The notes under the pieces were generated by a model. It worked only from the letters and a program-made list of their open reading frames with translations, had not been told where the DNA came from and ran no database searches. Shown piece by piece: positions 26,230-36,183 of a DNA stretch of 64,000 bases; position 1 is the stretch's first letter, and each line of letters opens with the position of its first letter. The stretch spans positions 122,086 through 186,085 of the forward strand of contig NZ_KB891587.1 in assembly GCF_000373485.1 (NCBI RefSeq), given 5' to 3'. The DNA is from Dasania marina DSM 21967 (GTDB lineage Bacteria; Pseudomonadota; Gammaproteobacteria; Pseudomonadales; Dasaniaceae). The position numbers and the translations under genes were made by a program.

Positions 26230-26565
26230 CTACCGCCAGCCACCCTCGGCCATGCTATTTAACCGCCCTGGGGGCCACTGGCTATAGCGGCTAGCTACAG
26301 CATAACTGCGGCTAGTTTGAACTGGCAAGTTTCGCATATTTATCGGCTCTGTAAAAGCACTACCCCCACCTCTAAGCCATATTAACTCGCACTCAGCACC
26401 AGTCAAAATAAGTCTACCTAGATGCAACCAATCCCCTTCTAGCTTGGGCTGAGTATTATCACTACTGATCATGATTAACAGCAGCCGACGGTGCCGGCTG
26501 AACACCCCCCTTTTTATTTCACCACCCCAAGATACCCCCTCTACAGCTTTATCCCCACTAACCAT
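26230..26565 (-). CDS. Hypothetical protein, unrecognised
   Basis: A 111-codon open frame in the otherwise empty 659-bp gap between ssb and the MocR-like gene. The product has a basic N-terminal third, a plausible beta-rich middle (GDWLHLGRLILTGAECELIW) and no signal peptide or membrane segment. I recognise no family and no strong ribosome-binding site. It could be a real small gene, the remnant of a longer one, or chance; amino-acid composition does not exclude coding. Confidence 0.3.
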   Translation of the reverse strand: MVSGDKAVEGVSWGGEIKRGVFSRHRRLLLIMISSDNTQPKLEGDWLHLGRLILTGAECELIWLRGGGSAFTEPINMRNLPVQTSRSYAVASRYSQWPPGRLNSMAEGGWR

Positions 26566-26798
26566 AGCCTCAGCTCAACGACAAACTGACCCACGCCCCC
26601 CAGACCCGTAGCCCCCTACTATGACACTGGCATTTGACGTGTATTTTGGAAAGGGCATGCTACAATCGGGACAAAATAACTATCAAGCCTCGCCCCCTAG
26701 ATCTAGCGACAAGTTAAAGGTTATAGCGCTAGTGATTACCCCTTACTTAATCCTTGGCTTACATCTATTAATTATCTGAGGCACTCCCCCCCCATATT

Positions 26799-28601
26799 AT
26801 GAAAGAAATCCTCATCTATCTTGACCCTAATAGCGCACTAAGCCTGCAAGCTCAGATTAGAGAAAAACTCGTAGAAGCTATTATCTCTGGCGTATTGCCC
26901 TGCGATGAAAGGCTGCCCCCTACGCGCAGGCTTGCCGAGATGCTGAAAGTCTCTCGTAACACGGTCATTCTTGCTTATCAGAAACTCACCGATGAAGGGT
27001 ATTTGGAAAGCCGGCCACGCAGTGGTATTTATGTTAGTAATAAAATAATCTCAGATATAAACTCAGCTGCTTTAACCGATAAGCCTATAAGCCCTAAGCA
27101 AATCATTAAGCGGGGCAAAAGTGTTGATTTTAAACAATACGACCGCCCTCTTAATGAATACACTTACCCCTTCATCCATGACTGTATAGACACCGACCTT
27201 ATCCCAACCAACGACTGGCAAGAAGCCTCACGATTAGCCCACAGCTCTAATGCTGCAAAAAAATGGAGTTCTACCGACTTTGAAGAGGATGACCCCGAAT
27301 TTATCGATCAACTGCGAACAAAAGCTCTTGCACGTAGAGCCATAACCGCCAGCCCTGAAGAAATTCTTATTACAACTGGAGCGCACAACGCTCACTATTT
27401 GATAACACAGCTACTGGTCGACGCCGATAGTAAGATTGCGTTTGAAGATCCAGGCGCCCCCAAGCTACGAAATATGCTGAAAAGCAGCGGAGCGACACTG
27501 CACTATCAGCCTATAGATGACAGTGGCATGATAATCGACGACAACATCGATAGCTGCCAGCTTCTTTATTGCACCCCCAGCCACCAAGTCCCTACCGGCG
27601 TCTGCATGACCCTTGAACGCAGAAAGGCCGCAATAGCTAAAGCAAACCAACAAAACATAACCATTATCGAAGATGACGTTGATTCCGATAGCAATTACGA
27701 GGGGCAAGAATTTCCAGCTTTGCGTAGCCTAGATACGCAAGGGCGCGTTATCTACGTCTCTCAATTATCAACCATACTCGCGCCCGGTTTAAATCTTGGG
27801 TTTATCGTCGCATCACCGCCAATTATTACGCAACTCAAAGCGCTTCGAAAAAAAATCATGCCGCCGCCCTCTCTTTTGCAGCAACGCACAGCTTGCACAT
27901 TTTTTAAATTAGGGCACTACAATGCATCGCTAGCCAATATCAAGCATGTACTCTATCAACGATGGAAAGCACTATGGAAAGCGTTAAACTATCATTTTCC
28001 TTTTTTAATTATTACCGCCCCAAGCCAAGGCGGAGCCTGCTGGGTGACAATAAAAAAAGATATCGATATTGATGTAGCCGCATTGGTAGCAAGAGCGAAA
28101 CTAGCCGGCGTGCTTATCGAACCCGGCAATATTTACTATAGCGATTCATCAACCCAAGAAAAAACCCTGAGAATAGGAACCGCTGGTGTTCCTATTGATA
28201 GAATACGCCCAGGAATTAATAAATTAGGTAATTTATTACGTGAGATGACCTCTAATTATCAGGGCGCATTAACGTGCAACGCTACGTCGTGGATATCAGG
28301 GGATAAGCTCAGCACGCTAATGCCAGGCGCAATGCTTAAAATGAAAACAGTTTTTGGTAATAGTTGCCACATTCAATTGCACTCGGACGGCACCATGTCA
28401 GGCGTTGCAGAGTTAGATAAGCTAGAAACCGATAAAGGAAAGTGGTGGATTGAAGGCGACCTCTGGTATCGGCAATGGAGCACTTGGTCTTATGGTGAAG
28501 CTTTAGGCCTCAAAATAGCGATTACCGGAAAAAACATCCAATGGTACAGCCAAGACAATATGCTAGAAGATAGGGGAGAAATAATATTAGCAAAACAATA
28601 G
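26799..28601 (+). CDS. MocR-family (GntR-aminotransferase) regulator lacking the PLP lysine, with extra C-terminal domain
   Basis: 600 residues. A GntR winged helix (about 10-80; LPPTRRLAEMLKVSRNTVILAYQKL, shown here as the motif spanning residues 39-63) is joined by a linker to a fold-type I aminotransferase-like domain (about 115-480). CTPSHQVPTG and EDDVDSDSNYEG are conserved family landmarks. Where MocR proteins have the PLP-binding Lys in the pattern SK-x-L-x-P-x-L-R, this protein reads LSTILAPGLN: Thr325 replaces Lys and Asn332 replaces Arg. Residues about 500-600 form an additional beta-rich domain (LHSDGTMSG, GKWWIEGDLWYRQW). It probably regulates the adjacent hydrolase/transport genes, sensing a ligand by other means than a Schiff base with PLP. 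Start ATG at 26799 has a weak ribosome-binding site. Confidence 0.85.
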   Translation: MKEILIYLDPNSALSLQAQIREKLVEAIISGVLPCDERLPPTRRLAEMLKVSRNTVILAYQKLTDEGYLESRPRSGIYVSNKIISDINSAALTDKPISPKQIIKRGKSVDFKQYDRPLNEYTYPFIHDCIDTDLIPTNDWQEASRLAHSSNAAKKWSSTDFEEDDPEFIDQLRTKALARRAITASPEEILITTGAHNAHYLITQLLVDADSKIAFEDPGAPKLRNMLKSSGATLHYQPIDDSGMIIDDNIDSCQLLYCTPSHQVPTGVCMTLERRKAAIAKANQQNITIIEDDVDSDSNYEGQEFPALRSLDTQGRVIYVSQLSTILAPGLNLGFIVASPPIITQLKALRKKIMPPPSLLQQRTACTFFKLGHYNASLANIKHVLYQRWKALWKALNYHFPFLIITAPSQGGACWVTIKKDIDIDVAALVARAKLAGVLIEPGNIYYSDSSTQEKTLRIGTAGVPIDRIRPGINKLGNLLREMTSNYQGALTCNATSWISGDKLSTLMPGAMLKMKTVFGNSCHIQLHSDGTMSGVAELDKLETDKGKWWIEGDLWYRQWSTWSYGEALGLKIAITGKNIQWYSQDNMLEDRGEIILAKQ

Positions 28602-29001
28602 GCCACTATCTGGAAATAGCTTTTTTATAAGGCATAGGAGTGTTAAAAAATAGGGCCAACTCACTTGGCGTCTACCCGCTACTTCATATAAAGAGCTTCT
28701 ATTTCTCCACTGGAGATCAACTTTGGCATGTTAGTGTTAAATATCTCAATTGATCCCCCCTTTTTTTGCGTTAGGAAATTCCATGTAAAGATTGGATTTA
28801 GCGAGAATTTTTATTGCGAAAGCACTTTTTCTGACTAAGTGTTTTTTCATTAGGTTTTATATGGGTCCAGCATTCTAGGTACATTTATTACAAGCTAAAG
28901 AGATATTGTAGAGCCATAAAAAAGCCCATTGAGATGGGCTTTAAACTTATAGATATTGTGGCAGCCCCATCCTTGGAGCTTTTGATAATAGCTGCACTAA
29001 A
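28602..29001. other. 400-bp gap between convergent MocR-like and hydrolase genes
   Basis: No coding frame is apparent. It contains AGGGCCA followed by CAACTCACTTGG at 28652-28668; that 12-mer recurs exactly at 36196-36207 in the receptor promoter. It also holds a single GGGTCCA at 28863-28869 and the terminator at 28915-28942. The remainder is AT-rich with nothing I can name. Confidence 0.5.
28915..28942 (-). terminator. Rho-independent terminator after the 842-residue hydrolase gene
   Basis: AAAGCCCAT (28921-28929), loop TGAG, ATGGGCTTT (28934-28942). Read on the minus strand the hairpin ends in a T-tract. It lies about 60 bp beyond the stop codon at 29002. Confidence 0.88.
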
Positions 29002-31530
29002 CTAGGGGCATAATGCAGAAATCTTGTCCAACTCAATGGCAGTATTACCCCAGGCAATTTCGTCGTTATCACTAAAGTGATAAAAAACCATATCGTTGGG
29101 GAATAAGACTACGCTAATGCCTCCGAAACCAGCCATGTACGGTACCCATTTAGCGCCACTACAACCGTAGTCATGAGTAGCCTGGTCGATATCGTAGTAC
29201 CAAAAGCCATTGTTGTACTTATCAGCACTACTGCCCGCACTCAACCCGCCAGAACCTAGGTTTAAAGTGGCATTGACCATGGTGCTATCAAGAGTTTGAA
29301 TGCCATCAATTTTGCCCTCGGCCTTATTAAGAAACTCCCCTAATTTCACTACGTCATCACGCACATAAACTAAACCAAATCCCGTATGCGCTTGTGAAGC
29401 TGCATCTTGTGTACGCAAACTTGTGTATGTGGTGGGGCTGAGCCCTAAAGGCTTATATATCTCATCCACGACTACGTCACTGAAAAAATCAGCGCCACTA
29501 CCGGCTATGCCTTGATAGTAAACATTCATTGCTCGGCCTAGCAAGTAAGTGTCTGAAGTGTGGTATACAAACGTATTCCCTGGCGTGGTTTTATAAGGGT
29601 AGGCGCAGGCAAAGCTCGCCTTGTCTGCGTGCGTAGTCTTAAAGAAAAAGTCATCTAGCTTGGTTTGTGACGCCTCATCTGCATGAGAAGTAGAAGAGGT
29701 GTAGTTACCCGTAGCCATATCCATAGCATTTTCGAAGGTAGTGCTGGCCCACTGAGAGCCGTAACACTCGCTAACATAATCATCTATGCCTAAGGTGCGC
29801 TGTGTGCCTGCATACTTTTGCTCTAAACGCATTAAACCGTAAGCGCCATTCACTGATTTAGCAGTGGAGTAAGACGGTACATTCATTACTTCACAGAAGG
29901 GGTAGTCGCCATAGCGGGTGCTGCAACCACCGGAGTAGTGAACGCCATTATAAGCTACGCCATAGATGGTCATATCAGCCGCAGTTATATCGCTGCCAAT
30001 ATTACTCGTCACTACACCATTACCAGGGTAGTCCGTTGCCAATGCCGAAATGGGTTTAACGGGCATACGACGCGCCACTTCATCCTCGTAATTGGACTTG
30101 ATAGTGCTCGCTCCAGTAACGCTGTAATCCGAGTAGCTGGCACTCAGCTTACCCCAAAAGTTAACTTTCATATAAAGACAAGTTTCTGAGGCTATTTGAT
30201 AAGACACATTCGACACGGAGCCGTCATCTTTAAATAAGAAAGTCATTACCCCGTTCCAAATACAGTCATTATTTCGTTCTTGCAAAGAAAATGGAAAGGA
30301 CACACGTGAATAGCCGTTATCACTATCTTCATTCCATACTCTACCGGGCTCAAGAATGTAGGCCCAGGAAGTATGCTCGTCCTCGTATAGACCACGAGTA
30401 ACGGGAATAAAGTGGGTGCCGTGCTGCACAAACTCAAACTCAAACTCAGGCAAATGCTCAGCATCTGGGTAGTACTGTAAATTATTATCGCCCCCTACCT
30501 CGGTAGCGCTGCCGTAGGTGTATTCACCACTGAGCGTGAGCTTGCCTTCAAAAGTATTGCTTGGGTTAGCGGCGTTAGCAGGAACAGCGTAATTGCTGTA
30601 ATTCATAAGGTTAAGCGTGCCGCTGCCAGTCATAAAGCTGTAGCCAAGATTGCTACGGCTAACGTTGCCATCACCGGTAAAGGGGTCGTAAATGGAACCG
30701 CCTCCGCCATTATCGGGCACACCTGTGCCGCTAACATTCACCGTATAGGGGTTCTCGTCACTGTCATTGGAAGCAATGCTCAGCGTGTCACTGAAAACGC
30801 TTTCGGTAGTGGGTTCAAATTTAATACCCACGGTGCAATTGTTGCCTGCGGTAACAGTACTGCTGGAACAAGTGTCAGATACCACGCTGAAAGGGCTGGC
30901 CAAACCAGTAAGGCTACCTATATTGAGGTTCGAATCACCATTGTTGGTGATGGTTAATGTATTGGTTGCATTGCCGTCCACAACAACCGCGCCAAAAGAG
31001 CCTGAGCCGGCCACATCGATCTCTGGCCCGGAACCACCACTGATGGGTGTACCTGTCAGCGTGATGTTATCGCCATAGCAATAGTTGCCGTACCAAGTGT
31101 ATGCGCGCAATCGCAGCTGCACATTGGGATTGTCGTCCAGCCCGGTGGACACACTGGTGGTGTCGAAAGAACCATCGTCACCGCCATCGGTAATCCAATG
31201 TAAAATATTCCAAGAGGTACCGCTGTTGGTAGAATATTCAGCATAACAAAAATCGTAATAGACTAAATACAGTGCTGCTAGATCCATAGACAAGCTGACA
31301 CTTTCATAACCTTCGGTGGAAACAGCAATAACACCTTGCCGCAAGCCATCAGTACGCATGGAGTAATTACCCGCATAATAATTGGCGGCATCGTAGCCGT
31401 CGCCACTTATGCTCCAGTTGCTGTATTCACCGTCTTGAAAATCTTCGCTAAAAATGGTGTCTGCTTGGACGGGTAATAAACAGCCCCAAAGCAATGCCCC
31501 CATAGCGGTTAAATATTTTTTATTAATCAT
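29002..31530 (-). CDS. Exported SxxK serine hydrolase (beta-lactamase-like) with N-terminal ASH-type domain
   Basis: 842 residues with a Sec signal peptide (cleavage near VQA, residue 23). Residues about 24-165 look like a jelly-roll adhesion/carbohydrate-binding domain. About 168-270 is an ASH/choice-of-anchor-D-type Ig-like domain (GPEIDVAGSGSFGAVVVDG, TLTITNNGDSNLNIG). A Gly-rich linker follows, then a 560-residue core shared with the protein at 37518. In the core, Ser555-T-A-Lys558 is the SxxK nucleophile motif and YHTSD the likely second motif of a class C beta-lactamase/esterase fold. Reaction unknown: hydrolysis of an amide or ester is inferred. It faces the MocR-like gene and has its own upstream direct repeats. 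Confidence 0.8.
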   Translation of the reverse strand: MINKKYLTAMGALLWGCLLPVQADTIFSEDFQDGEYSNWSISGDGYDAANYYAGNYSMRTDGLRQGVIAVSTEGYESVSLSMDLAALYLVYYDFCYAEYSTNSGTSWNILHWITDGGDDGSFDTTSVSTGLDDNPNVQLRLRAYTWYGNYCYGDNITLTGTPISGGSGPEIDVAGSGSFGAVVVDGNATNTLTITNNGDSNLNIGSLTGLASPFSVVSDTCSSSTVTAGNNCTVGIKFEPTTESVFSDTLSIASNDSDENPYTVNVSGTGVPDNGGGGSIYDPFTGDGNVSRSNLGYSFMTGSGTLNLMNYSNYAVPANAANPSNTFEGKLTLSGEYTYGSATEVGGDNNLQYYPDAEHLPEFEFEFVQHGTHFIPVTRGLYEDEHTSWAYILEPGRVWNEDSDNGYSRVSFPFSLQERNNDCIWNGVMTFLFKDDGSVSNVSYQIASETCLYMKVNFWGKLSASYSDYSVTGASTIKSNYEDEVARRMPVKPISALATDYPGNGVVTSNIGSDITAADMTIYGVAYNGVHYSGGCSTRYGDYPFCEVMNVPSYSTAKSVNGAYGLMRLEQKYAGTQRTLGIDDYVSECYGSQWASTTFENAMDMATGNYTSSTSHADEASQTKLDDFFFKTTHADKASFACAYPYKTTPGNTFVYHTSDTYLLGRAMNVYYQGIAGSGADFFSDVVVDEIYKPLGLSPTTYTSLRTQDAASQAHTGFGLVYVRDDVVKLGEFLNKAEGKIDGIQTLDSTMVNATLNLGSGGLSAGSSADKYNNGFWYYDIDQATHDYGCSGAKWVPYMAGFGGISVVLFPNDMVFYHFSDNDEIAWGNTAIELDKISALCP

Positions 31531-32229
31531 GTTTTAAGCCTCGTAGTTGCAAGTATTTATTTTCTTGAGTCCTTATACTTTTTATCCATTACTTGTCATT
31601 TGTATCGACCGCAGTGCAGTGCATCTAATTTGATACATAACGCAACACTATAAAGAGGCTAGCTAATTGAAGGGTGATTAGATAGATGCCAGAATCACAT
31701 AAGGATAGGTCCAGATTGCTGCCAAGGTGCAGCTTTAAGATTGAACTTTATCGACTTCTTGGCTTTTAATCGCCAAGCATCTCACTTACCTGTTTTAAAG
31801 TTATCAACAGCTCATGGGTATGGTGTTTGACGTTATAAAAGCTCGTGATACTGACACTTCTTCCTTTTTTCGAAATTATAATTTAATCAGAACAAGTGAG
31901 TTATTGAAGTAATACTTAACGGTGTATGACATTGTTATTTTGGTGGCGCTATAGACAATTGCAATAGCTAAGGCCTGATCTTACAGATAATTGTTTTTAT
32001 CCATAACTTGTAGATAAATACTGAACTATTGCAACATATTATCCGCGCTTTCTCGATCCAAGCCTAAAATAACTTGCCAGTATAAAAATATGACAACCTA
32101 AAAACCACACCCCCATAAATACCCAGAGGAAATACGCAACATTTAAACATTATTGCATCTCATCTTTCAGGAAAAACAGAAAGTATGAAACGACCTAAAT
32201 TATAATTAAAAAACATAACTCAACTACAC
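31531..32229. other. 699-bp noncoding region upstream of the 842-residue hydrolase
   Basis: AT-rich with no convincing open frame. It must hold the hydrolase promoter. Notable items are the 22-bp-spaced direct repeat (31685-31713) and the inverted repeat CTTGGC/GCCAAG around TTTTAATC near 31760-31779. The half next to the MFS gene shows no recognisable terminator and nothing else I can name. Confidence 0.5.
31685..31713. promoter_or_regulatory. Direct repeat, candidate MocR box upstream of the hydrolase gene
   Basis: GATGCCA (31685-31691) and AGGTCCA (31707-31713) start 22 bp apart; both continue GA, so CCAGA is shared. The reverse complement of the second, TGGACCT, resembles the CTGGAC core reported for the MocR-family regulator TauR. 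It lies about 155-183 bp upstream of the gene start. This copy is the weakest of three. Confidence 0.4.
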
Positions 32230-33462
32230 CTATAACACGTTAACTTTACTCTCACGGCGGTCTAATAACAGCGCAGGATATATAGCCAGTAACAAACAAA
32301 CAAATAGGGCTACTACCGCTAAAGTAATAAGAATTTTATAGTCATCATCGCCCAACACTAACGCTGCAATCATAGGCCCTGAAGCCAACCCCAACTTTGA
32401 GGCCAAGCCCGCTAACGCAGCCATTTGCCCGGCCTTATCAAATTCTGCGACCATGCCCAACAGATAGGCGATAGAAAAGGCCCACGTAATACCGACGACG
32501 CAGTTCGCTACAAAATATACCCATTTGTATTCGCTATAGAGTAGACACCCAGTACCCACTAGCGTGACAAAAACTGCAATGACTATAGGGATGGTTCTAC
32601 CGCACTTTGTTGACGCCAAGAAGACCACCAACAGCGACCCCAAAATACCCATCCAAGCAGCAATACCTAAAGAGGAGCTAATAAAAGCAATGTCTATATT
32701 ATAATTTTTACCCAGCCCTACAATATAGGCATAGGGCCCCATATTTGACGCCTGAAATAAAAATATAGCTAACAACACTAGCAGCACAGGGCTGCGATAT
32801 AGTTTAATCTTTTTTATACCCAGCTGAAGCTCAACCGTCGCTTTACGCACAGGGAACGCGGGTAAAAAAGGCAATGTAAGCAAGGCTATTGAGCTAAATA
32901 CGATCAAGACAAAAAATACTATTTGATGGCCATAATCTGGAATCAACCCCGGTATCAGCATAACACCCAAACCACCACAACCAAATTGCACCAGCAAAAG
33001 ATAACCAAATGCTTTGCTTGCGTTTTTCGTTCTGGCGGTAATTGACAAGCCTATTCCAACTATTAACCCACCTACCGAACCGTGTACAAAGCGAACAGCA
33101 ATTAAGGACTCTGCATTCGACACAAACATAGATATTATATCTATCGAGATCAGCAACAATAGCAATATCAAACAGACAAATTTCCACTTTATTCTTTTAA
33201 CGATAAAAATAGAAATAAAAGCGCCTAATGCAGCACCATAAATATTTGCTGAGCCAATGATACCCGCCGTTTTCTGGGAGAAGCCTAAGCCCTCTACCAA
33301 ACCAGAAACTAAAACGGGCATGATATTAGCGTAAAACAAGCCTGCCGACGTTAAAAAAGCCAGAGCAATATTTACCGCCGTTCCTGTCTCTGAGAAACAA
33401 TAACGACCACTCTTAATCTCTACGTTTACACTTTCATTATTATCTTTATCATGCTTATTCAT
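32230..33462 (-). CDS. MFS transporter
   Basis: 410 residues with about 12 hydrophobic helices and a 28-residue hydrophilic N-terminus. The loop after helix 2-3 (FIVKRIKWKF) and GHSVGGLIVGIGLS-like VHGSVGGLIVGIG fit the major facilitator pattern. It lies in the inner membrane and probably carries a small solute, either importing the substrate released by the neighbouring hydrolases or exporting a product. The ligand cannot be predicted. The terminator at 33652 separates it from the receptor gene, so it should have its own promoter in 33463-33650. The ribosome-binding site is weak. Confidence 0.85.
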   Translation of the reverse strand: MNKHDKDNNESVNVEIKSGRYCFSETGTAVNIALAFLTSAGLFYANIMPVLVSGLVEGLGFSQKTAGIIGSANIYGAALGAFISIFIVKRIKWKFVCLILLLLLISIDIISMFVSNAESLIAVRFVHGSVGGLIVGIGLSITARTKNASKAFGYLLLVQFGCGGLGVMLIPGLIPDYGHQIVFFVLIVFSSIALLTLPFLPAFPVRKATVELQLGIKKIKLYRSPVLLVLLAIFLFQASNMGPYAYIVGLGKNYNIDIAFISSSLGIAAWMGILGSLLVVFLASTKCGRTIPIVIAVFVTLVGTGCLLYSEYKWVYFVANCVVGITWAFSIAYLLGMVAEFDKAGQMAALAGLASKLGLASGPMIAALVLGDDDYKILITLAVVALFVCLLLAIYPALLLDRRESKVNVL

Positions 33463-33651
33463 AACAACTACAACTCTAGGAAAATTAACAACATTCCATC
33501 CACATCAAAGCCAATAAAGATAGAGGTTCATTTGTAACACGCGACAAGTAGTACCTTAACGTTACCGCTATTGAAACTGTAGGTCATTATCACTAAAAGC
33601 TACTTTTTACTAATCGGCAATAAGACTTGAATAACAATCTGTATTTCAAAA

Positions 33652-33679
33652 AAAGGGCTGCGCTCGCACGCAACCCTTT
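33652..33679 (-). terminator. Rho-independent terminator after the TonB-dependent receptor gene
   Basis: AAAAGGG-C-TGCG and CGCA-A-CCCTTT pair around CTCGCA; read on the minus strand a T7 tract follows. It lies about 30 bp past the stop codon at 33708. Confidence 0.9.
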
Positions 33680-33707
33680 ATGAGAATACAAACATTAGCC
33701 CATCATT

Positions 33708-36092
33708 CTAAAAACTATACGTTAGTGCCACGCCAAGGGTTCTAGGTAGCACGATATAGTCCTTCGAAGAGTTGCCTAAAAAGTTTTGTGAAGGCTCTGT
33801 ACCCATATAACCCTCACTTAACGTCCCCGTCACTCCCTCTTCATTAGTGAGGTTCTTAGCAAACAGCGTCGCGGTCCAGGAGTCAGCAATCAACTGAGTA
33901 GACGCATTCCACAATTGAAAGCCATCAAAGTCAATATCAAACCTAGGGTCACTACCAATAGAGTTACGTGACGCCGACTGATAATAAACATGCAATCGTG
34001 ACGTCCAGTTGATGCCGCTATCCAACAACTGTGAGTAGTCTGCAGATGCACTCAGGATATTTCTCGCGGTGCCTGGTAGCTGCTCACCTTTTTCGGCAAT
34101 AGCACCACCGGTAGGGCTAAAAACATCTTCTCTAAGTTCAGAGTCTACATAAGCATAACCAACGGTATAGTGTAGATCATCCGTAAGCATCCCTTCAATC
34201 TCAACCTCCACCCCTTGGCTTCTGGCTTTGCCTGCGTTTATTGCCGCATAAAAACCCCATATAGGTGTGGCTGTATTTAACTGCGCGTCATCCCAGTCCA
34301 TATAAAACAATGAAACGTTATACTTCATCAGCCCTGGTGAGCCTTTAAAACCAACTTCATAGTTAATAACAGAATCTGAATCATATTGCTGCCAAGCAGG
34401 ATCTTCGGCAAAGCCTCCGGTTAAAGGCACCGCATTGGCGCCGCCTCGTCTATAGCCCTCTGAAACAGTAATATAGGCTAACTGACTAGGACCGAAATCC
34501 CATGAAACATTACCTTTTAACAAAACACCATCATCCGATATTTCAAACTCCGGTGTAGCAGGGTTGCTCCAGATAGGGGTGTCCATGGTGGTTTTGTTAA
34601 CAAATTTATTGTCAAAATAACGCGCCCCTAGCGTCGCCCTAAACTCATCGGAGATATTGAAAGTAAGCTCACCAAAGACAGCCTTATCTTCAAAGTCTGT
34701 TTTTCTATCGTAGGCAAAGTCGATCTCCGTTGAAGTGTCGGCGCCAAAAAAGTGCCCATACCAACTAGGGACGGTATTAATATAATCCGACCAACCCGGC
34801 ATGCTGTTGGTCTGAACAGCACCCATTTCCTGATCCATGTAGTAAAGACCAGCCGTCCAATCCACAAAACCATCGGTATTGGAGACTAAACGAAATTCCT
34901 GAATAACCGCCTCATCTGAATAGCTGCGCTCAGATTTAGCGATGGGACGTGGGGTGCCGCCATACAGGGTGGTAAACCAAGCAAATTTGGCATAAAACCC
35001 TGTGTTCTCACTAATGCTCTCACCCGTGTGCTCGTAGGCCGACGTACTGGAGACCAGCGTGGCAAAGCCCATATCATATTCCATCTCCAGCATCGTCATA
35101 TCGACATCTCTGGAGCTAGGCTCTAGTTGAATAGAACCATTTTCATAATCATCATAAGCCTGCTCAACACCGGTCACCCAATGGGTGCCTGTGGTTTGCT
35201 GACGACGCCCGCCAATTTCATCGGATTGCTGCTGATACGTTAGCAGCGCTTTAAATTCATCACTGGGTTGAAATAATATAGAGGCCTTGCCATGCCATAT
35301 TTCAACCGTATCGGCATCTTCTTTTTCGGTATAGATGGGATCGCCATTGGTAATATCCCCACCCGTAGCGATTGGCGCACCCTTCTCATCCAAAGCGTAA
35401 ACATTGGTGTAATCGGTGATGCCGTCGGCGTCGATCATGCCACCAGAAAGTCTAACGGCTATTTGATCATTAATAGGCATGTTTAATACTAAATCAGAAG
35501 ACCAGCTAAACCCCTCAGAGCCTTCCGTCTGGCTATAAGAACCGGAGGCCTTACCGTAGAACTCCTCTGTTTCTGGCTGTTTCATAATATAGCGAACCGT
35601 ACCCGCTAGCGCCCCAGAGCCATAGAGGGTGCCTTGCGGCCCACGTAAAACCTCAACACGCTCAATGTCTTTAAGAATGAAGTTGGCATATAAAGGGCTG
35701 TCATTAATATAAGTGGATACAGTAGGCACTGCCGATAGGGGGATATCACCATTGCCACCACCGTCGACATTCATACCGCGAATCATAATACCGTTGATTG
35801 CCCCAGAGTTTCGATAGCCTCTGTCCACTACATTGACGCCGGTCATAGAGCGCATCAAATCTGTAGCATCGGTTATTTGTGCGGCCTCAATACTGTCACC
35901 ACTTACGGCGGTAATATTGTAAGGGATATCCATCACCATTTCGGCGCGTCGAGAAGCGGTAACAATCAATTCTTCCATGCCTGCAGCATAGGTTGGGCTG
36001 GCAACACCAGCCATTAGGACATTTACTGATGCCAAGGTTAAAGACATCATCCGGCCATACGGAAATTTATTTTTATAATACTTAGATTTCAT
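33708..36092 (-). CDS. TonB-dependent outer-membrane receptor
   Basis: 794 residues from ATG at 36092, supported by GGGGA 6 bases upstream; a TTG four codons earlier is unlikely. Signal peptide cleavage is predicted near TYA. The TonB box region is EELIVTASRR, the plug domain (about 50-165) contains IRGMNVDGG and VEVLRGPQGTLYGSGALAGTVRY, and a 22-strand barrel ends in Phe (LTYSF). It resembles receptors for organic substrates rather than classic siderophore receptors, but ligand is not readable. A 22-bp direct repeat lies about 92-120 bp upstream. It likely imports the compound that the adjacent hydrolases process. Confidence 0.93.
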   Translation of the reverse strand: MKSKYYKNKFPYGRMMSLTLASVNVLMAGVASPTYAAGMEELIVTASRRAEMVMDIPYNITAVSGDSIEAAQITDATDLMRSMTGVNVVDRGYRNSGAINGIMIRGMNVDGGGNGDIPLSAVPTVSTYINDSPLYANFILKDIERVEVLRGPQGTLYGSGALAGTVRYIMKQPETEEFYGKASGSYSQTEGSEGFSWSSDLVLNMPINDQIAVRLSGGMIDADGITDYTNVYALDEKGAPIATGGDITNGDPIYTEKEDADTVEIWHGKASILFQPSDEFKALLTYQQQSDEIGGRRQQTTGTHWVTGVEQAYDDYENGSIQLEPSSRDVDMTMLEMEYDMGFATLVSSTSAYEHTGESISENTGFYAKFAWFTTLYGGTPRPIAKSERSYSDEAVIQEFRLVSNTDGFVDWTAGLYYMDQEMGAVQTNSMPGWSDYINTVPSWYGHFFGADTSTEIDFAYDRKTDFEDKAVFGELTFNISDEFRATLGARYFDNKFVNKTTMDTPIWSNPATPEFEISDDGVLLKGNVSWDFGPSQLAYITVSEGYRRGGANAVPLTGGFAEDPAWQQYDSDSVINYEVGFKGSPGLMKYNVSLFYMDWDDAQLNTATPIWGFYAAINAGKARSQGVEVEIEGMLTDDLHYTVGYAYVDSELREDVFSPTGGAIAEKGEQLPGTARNILSASADYSQLLDSGINWTSRLHVYYQSASRNSIGSDPRFDIDFDGFQLWNASTQLIADSWTATLFAKNLTNEEGVTGTLSEGYMGTEPSQNFLGNSSKDYIVLPRTLGVALTYSF

Positions 36093-36183
36093 TATTATCC
36101 CCAAATCATCTAAATGGAATCGGCACAGTGCCGACTAAATTCTCTACGAGTGTTAGATATTACTCGCCAAAATCACAATAAGT

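Noticed and set aside
29002-29060. PEP-CTERM sorting signal at the end of the 842-residue hydrolase
   Set aside because: The protein ends DKISALCP with no PEP motif, hydrophobic helix or basic tail.
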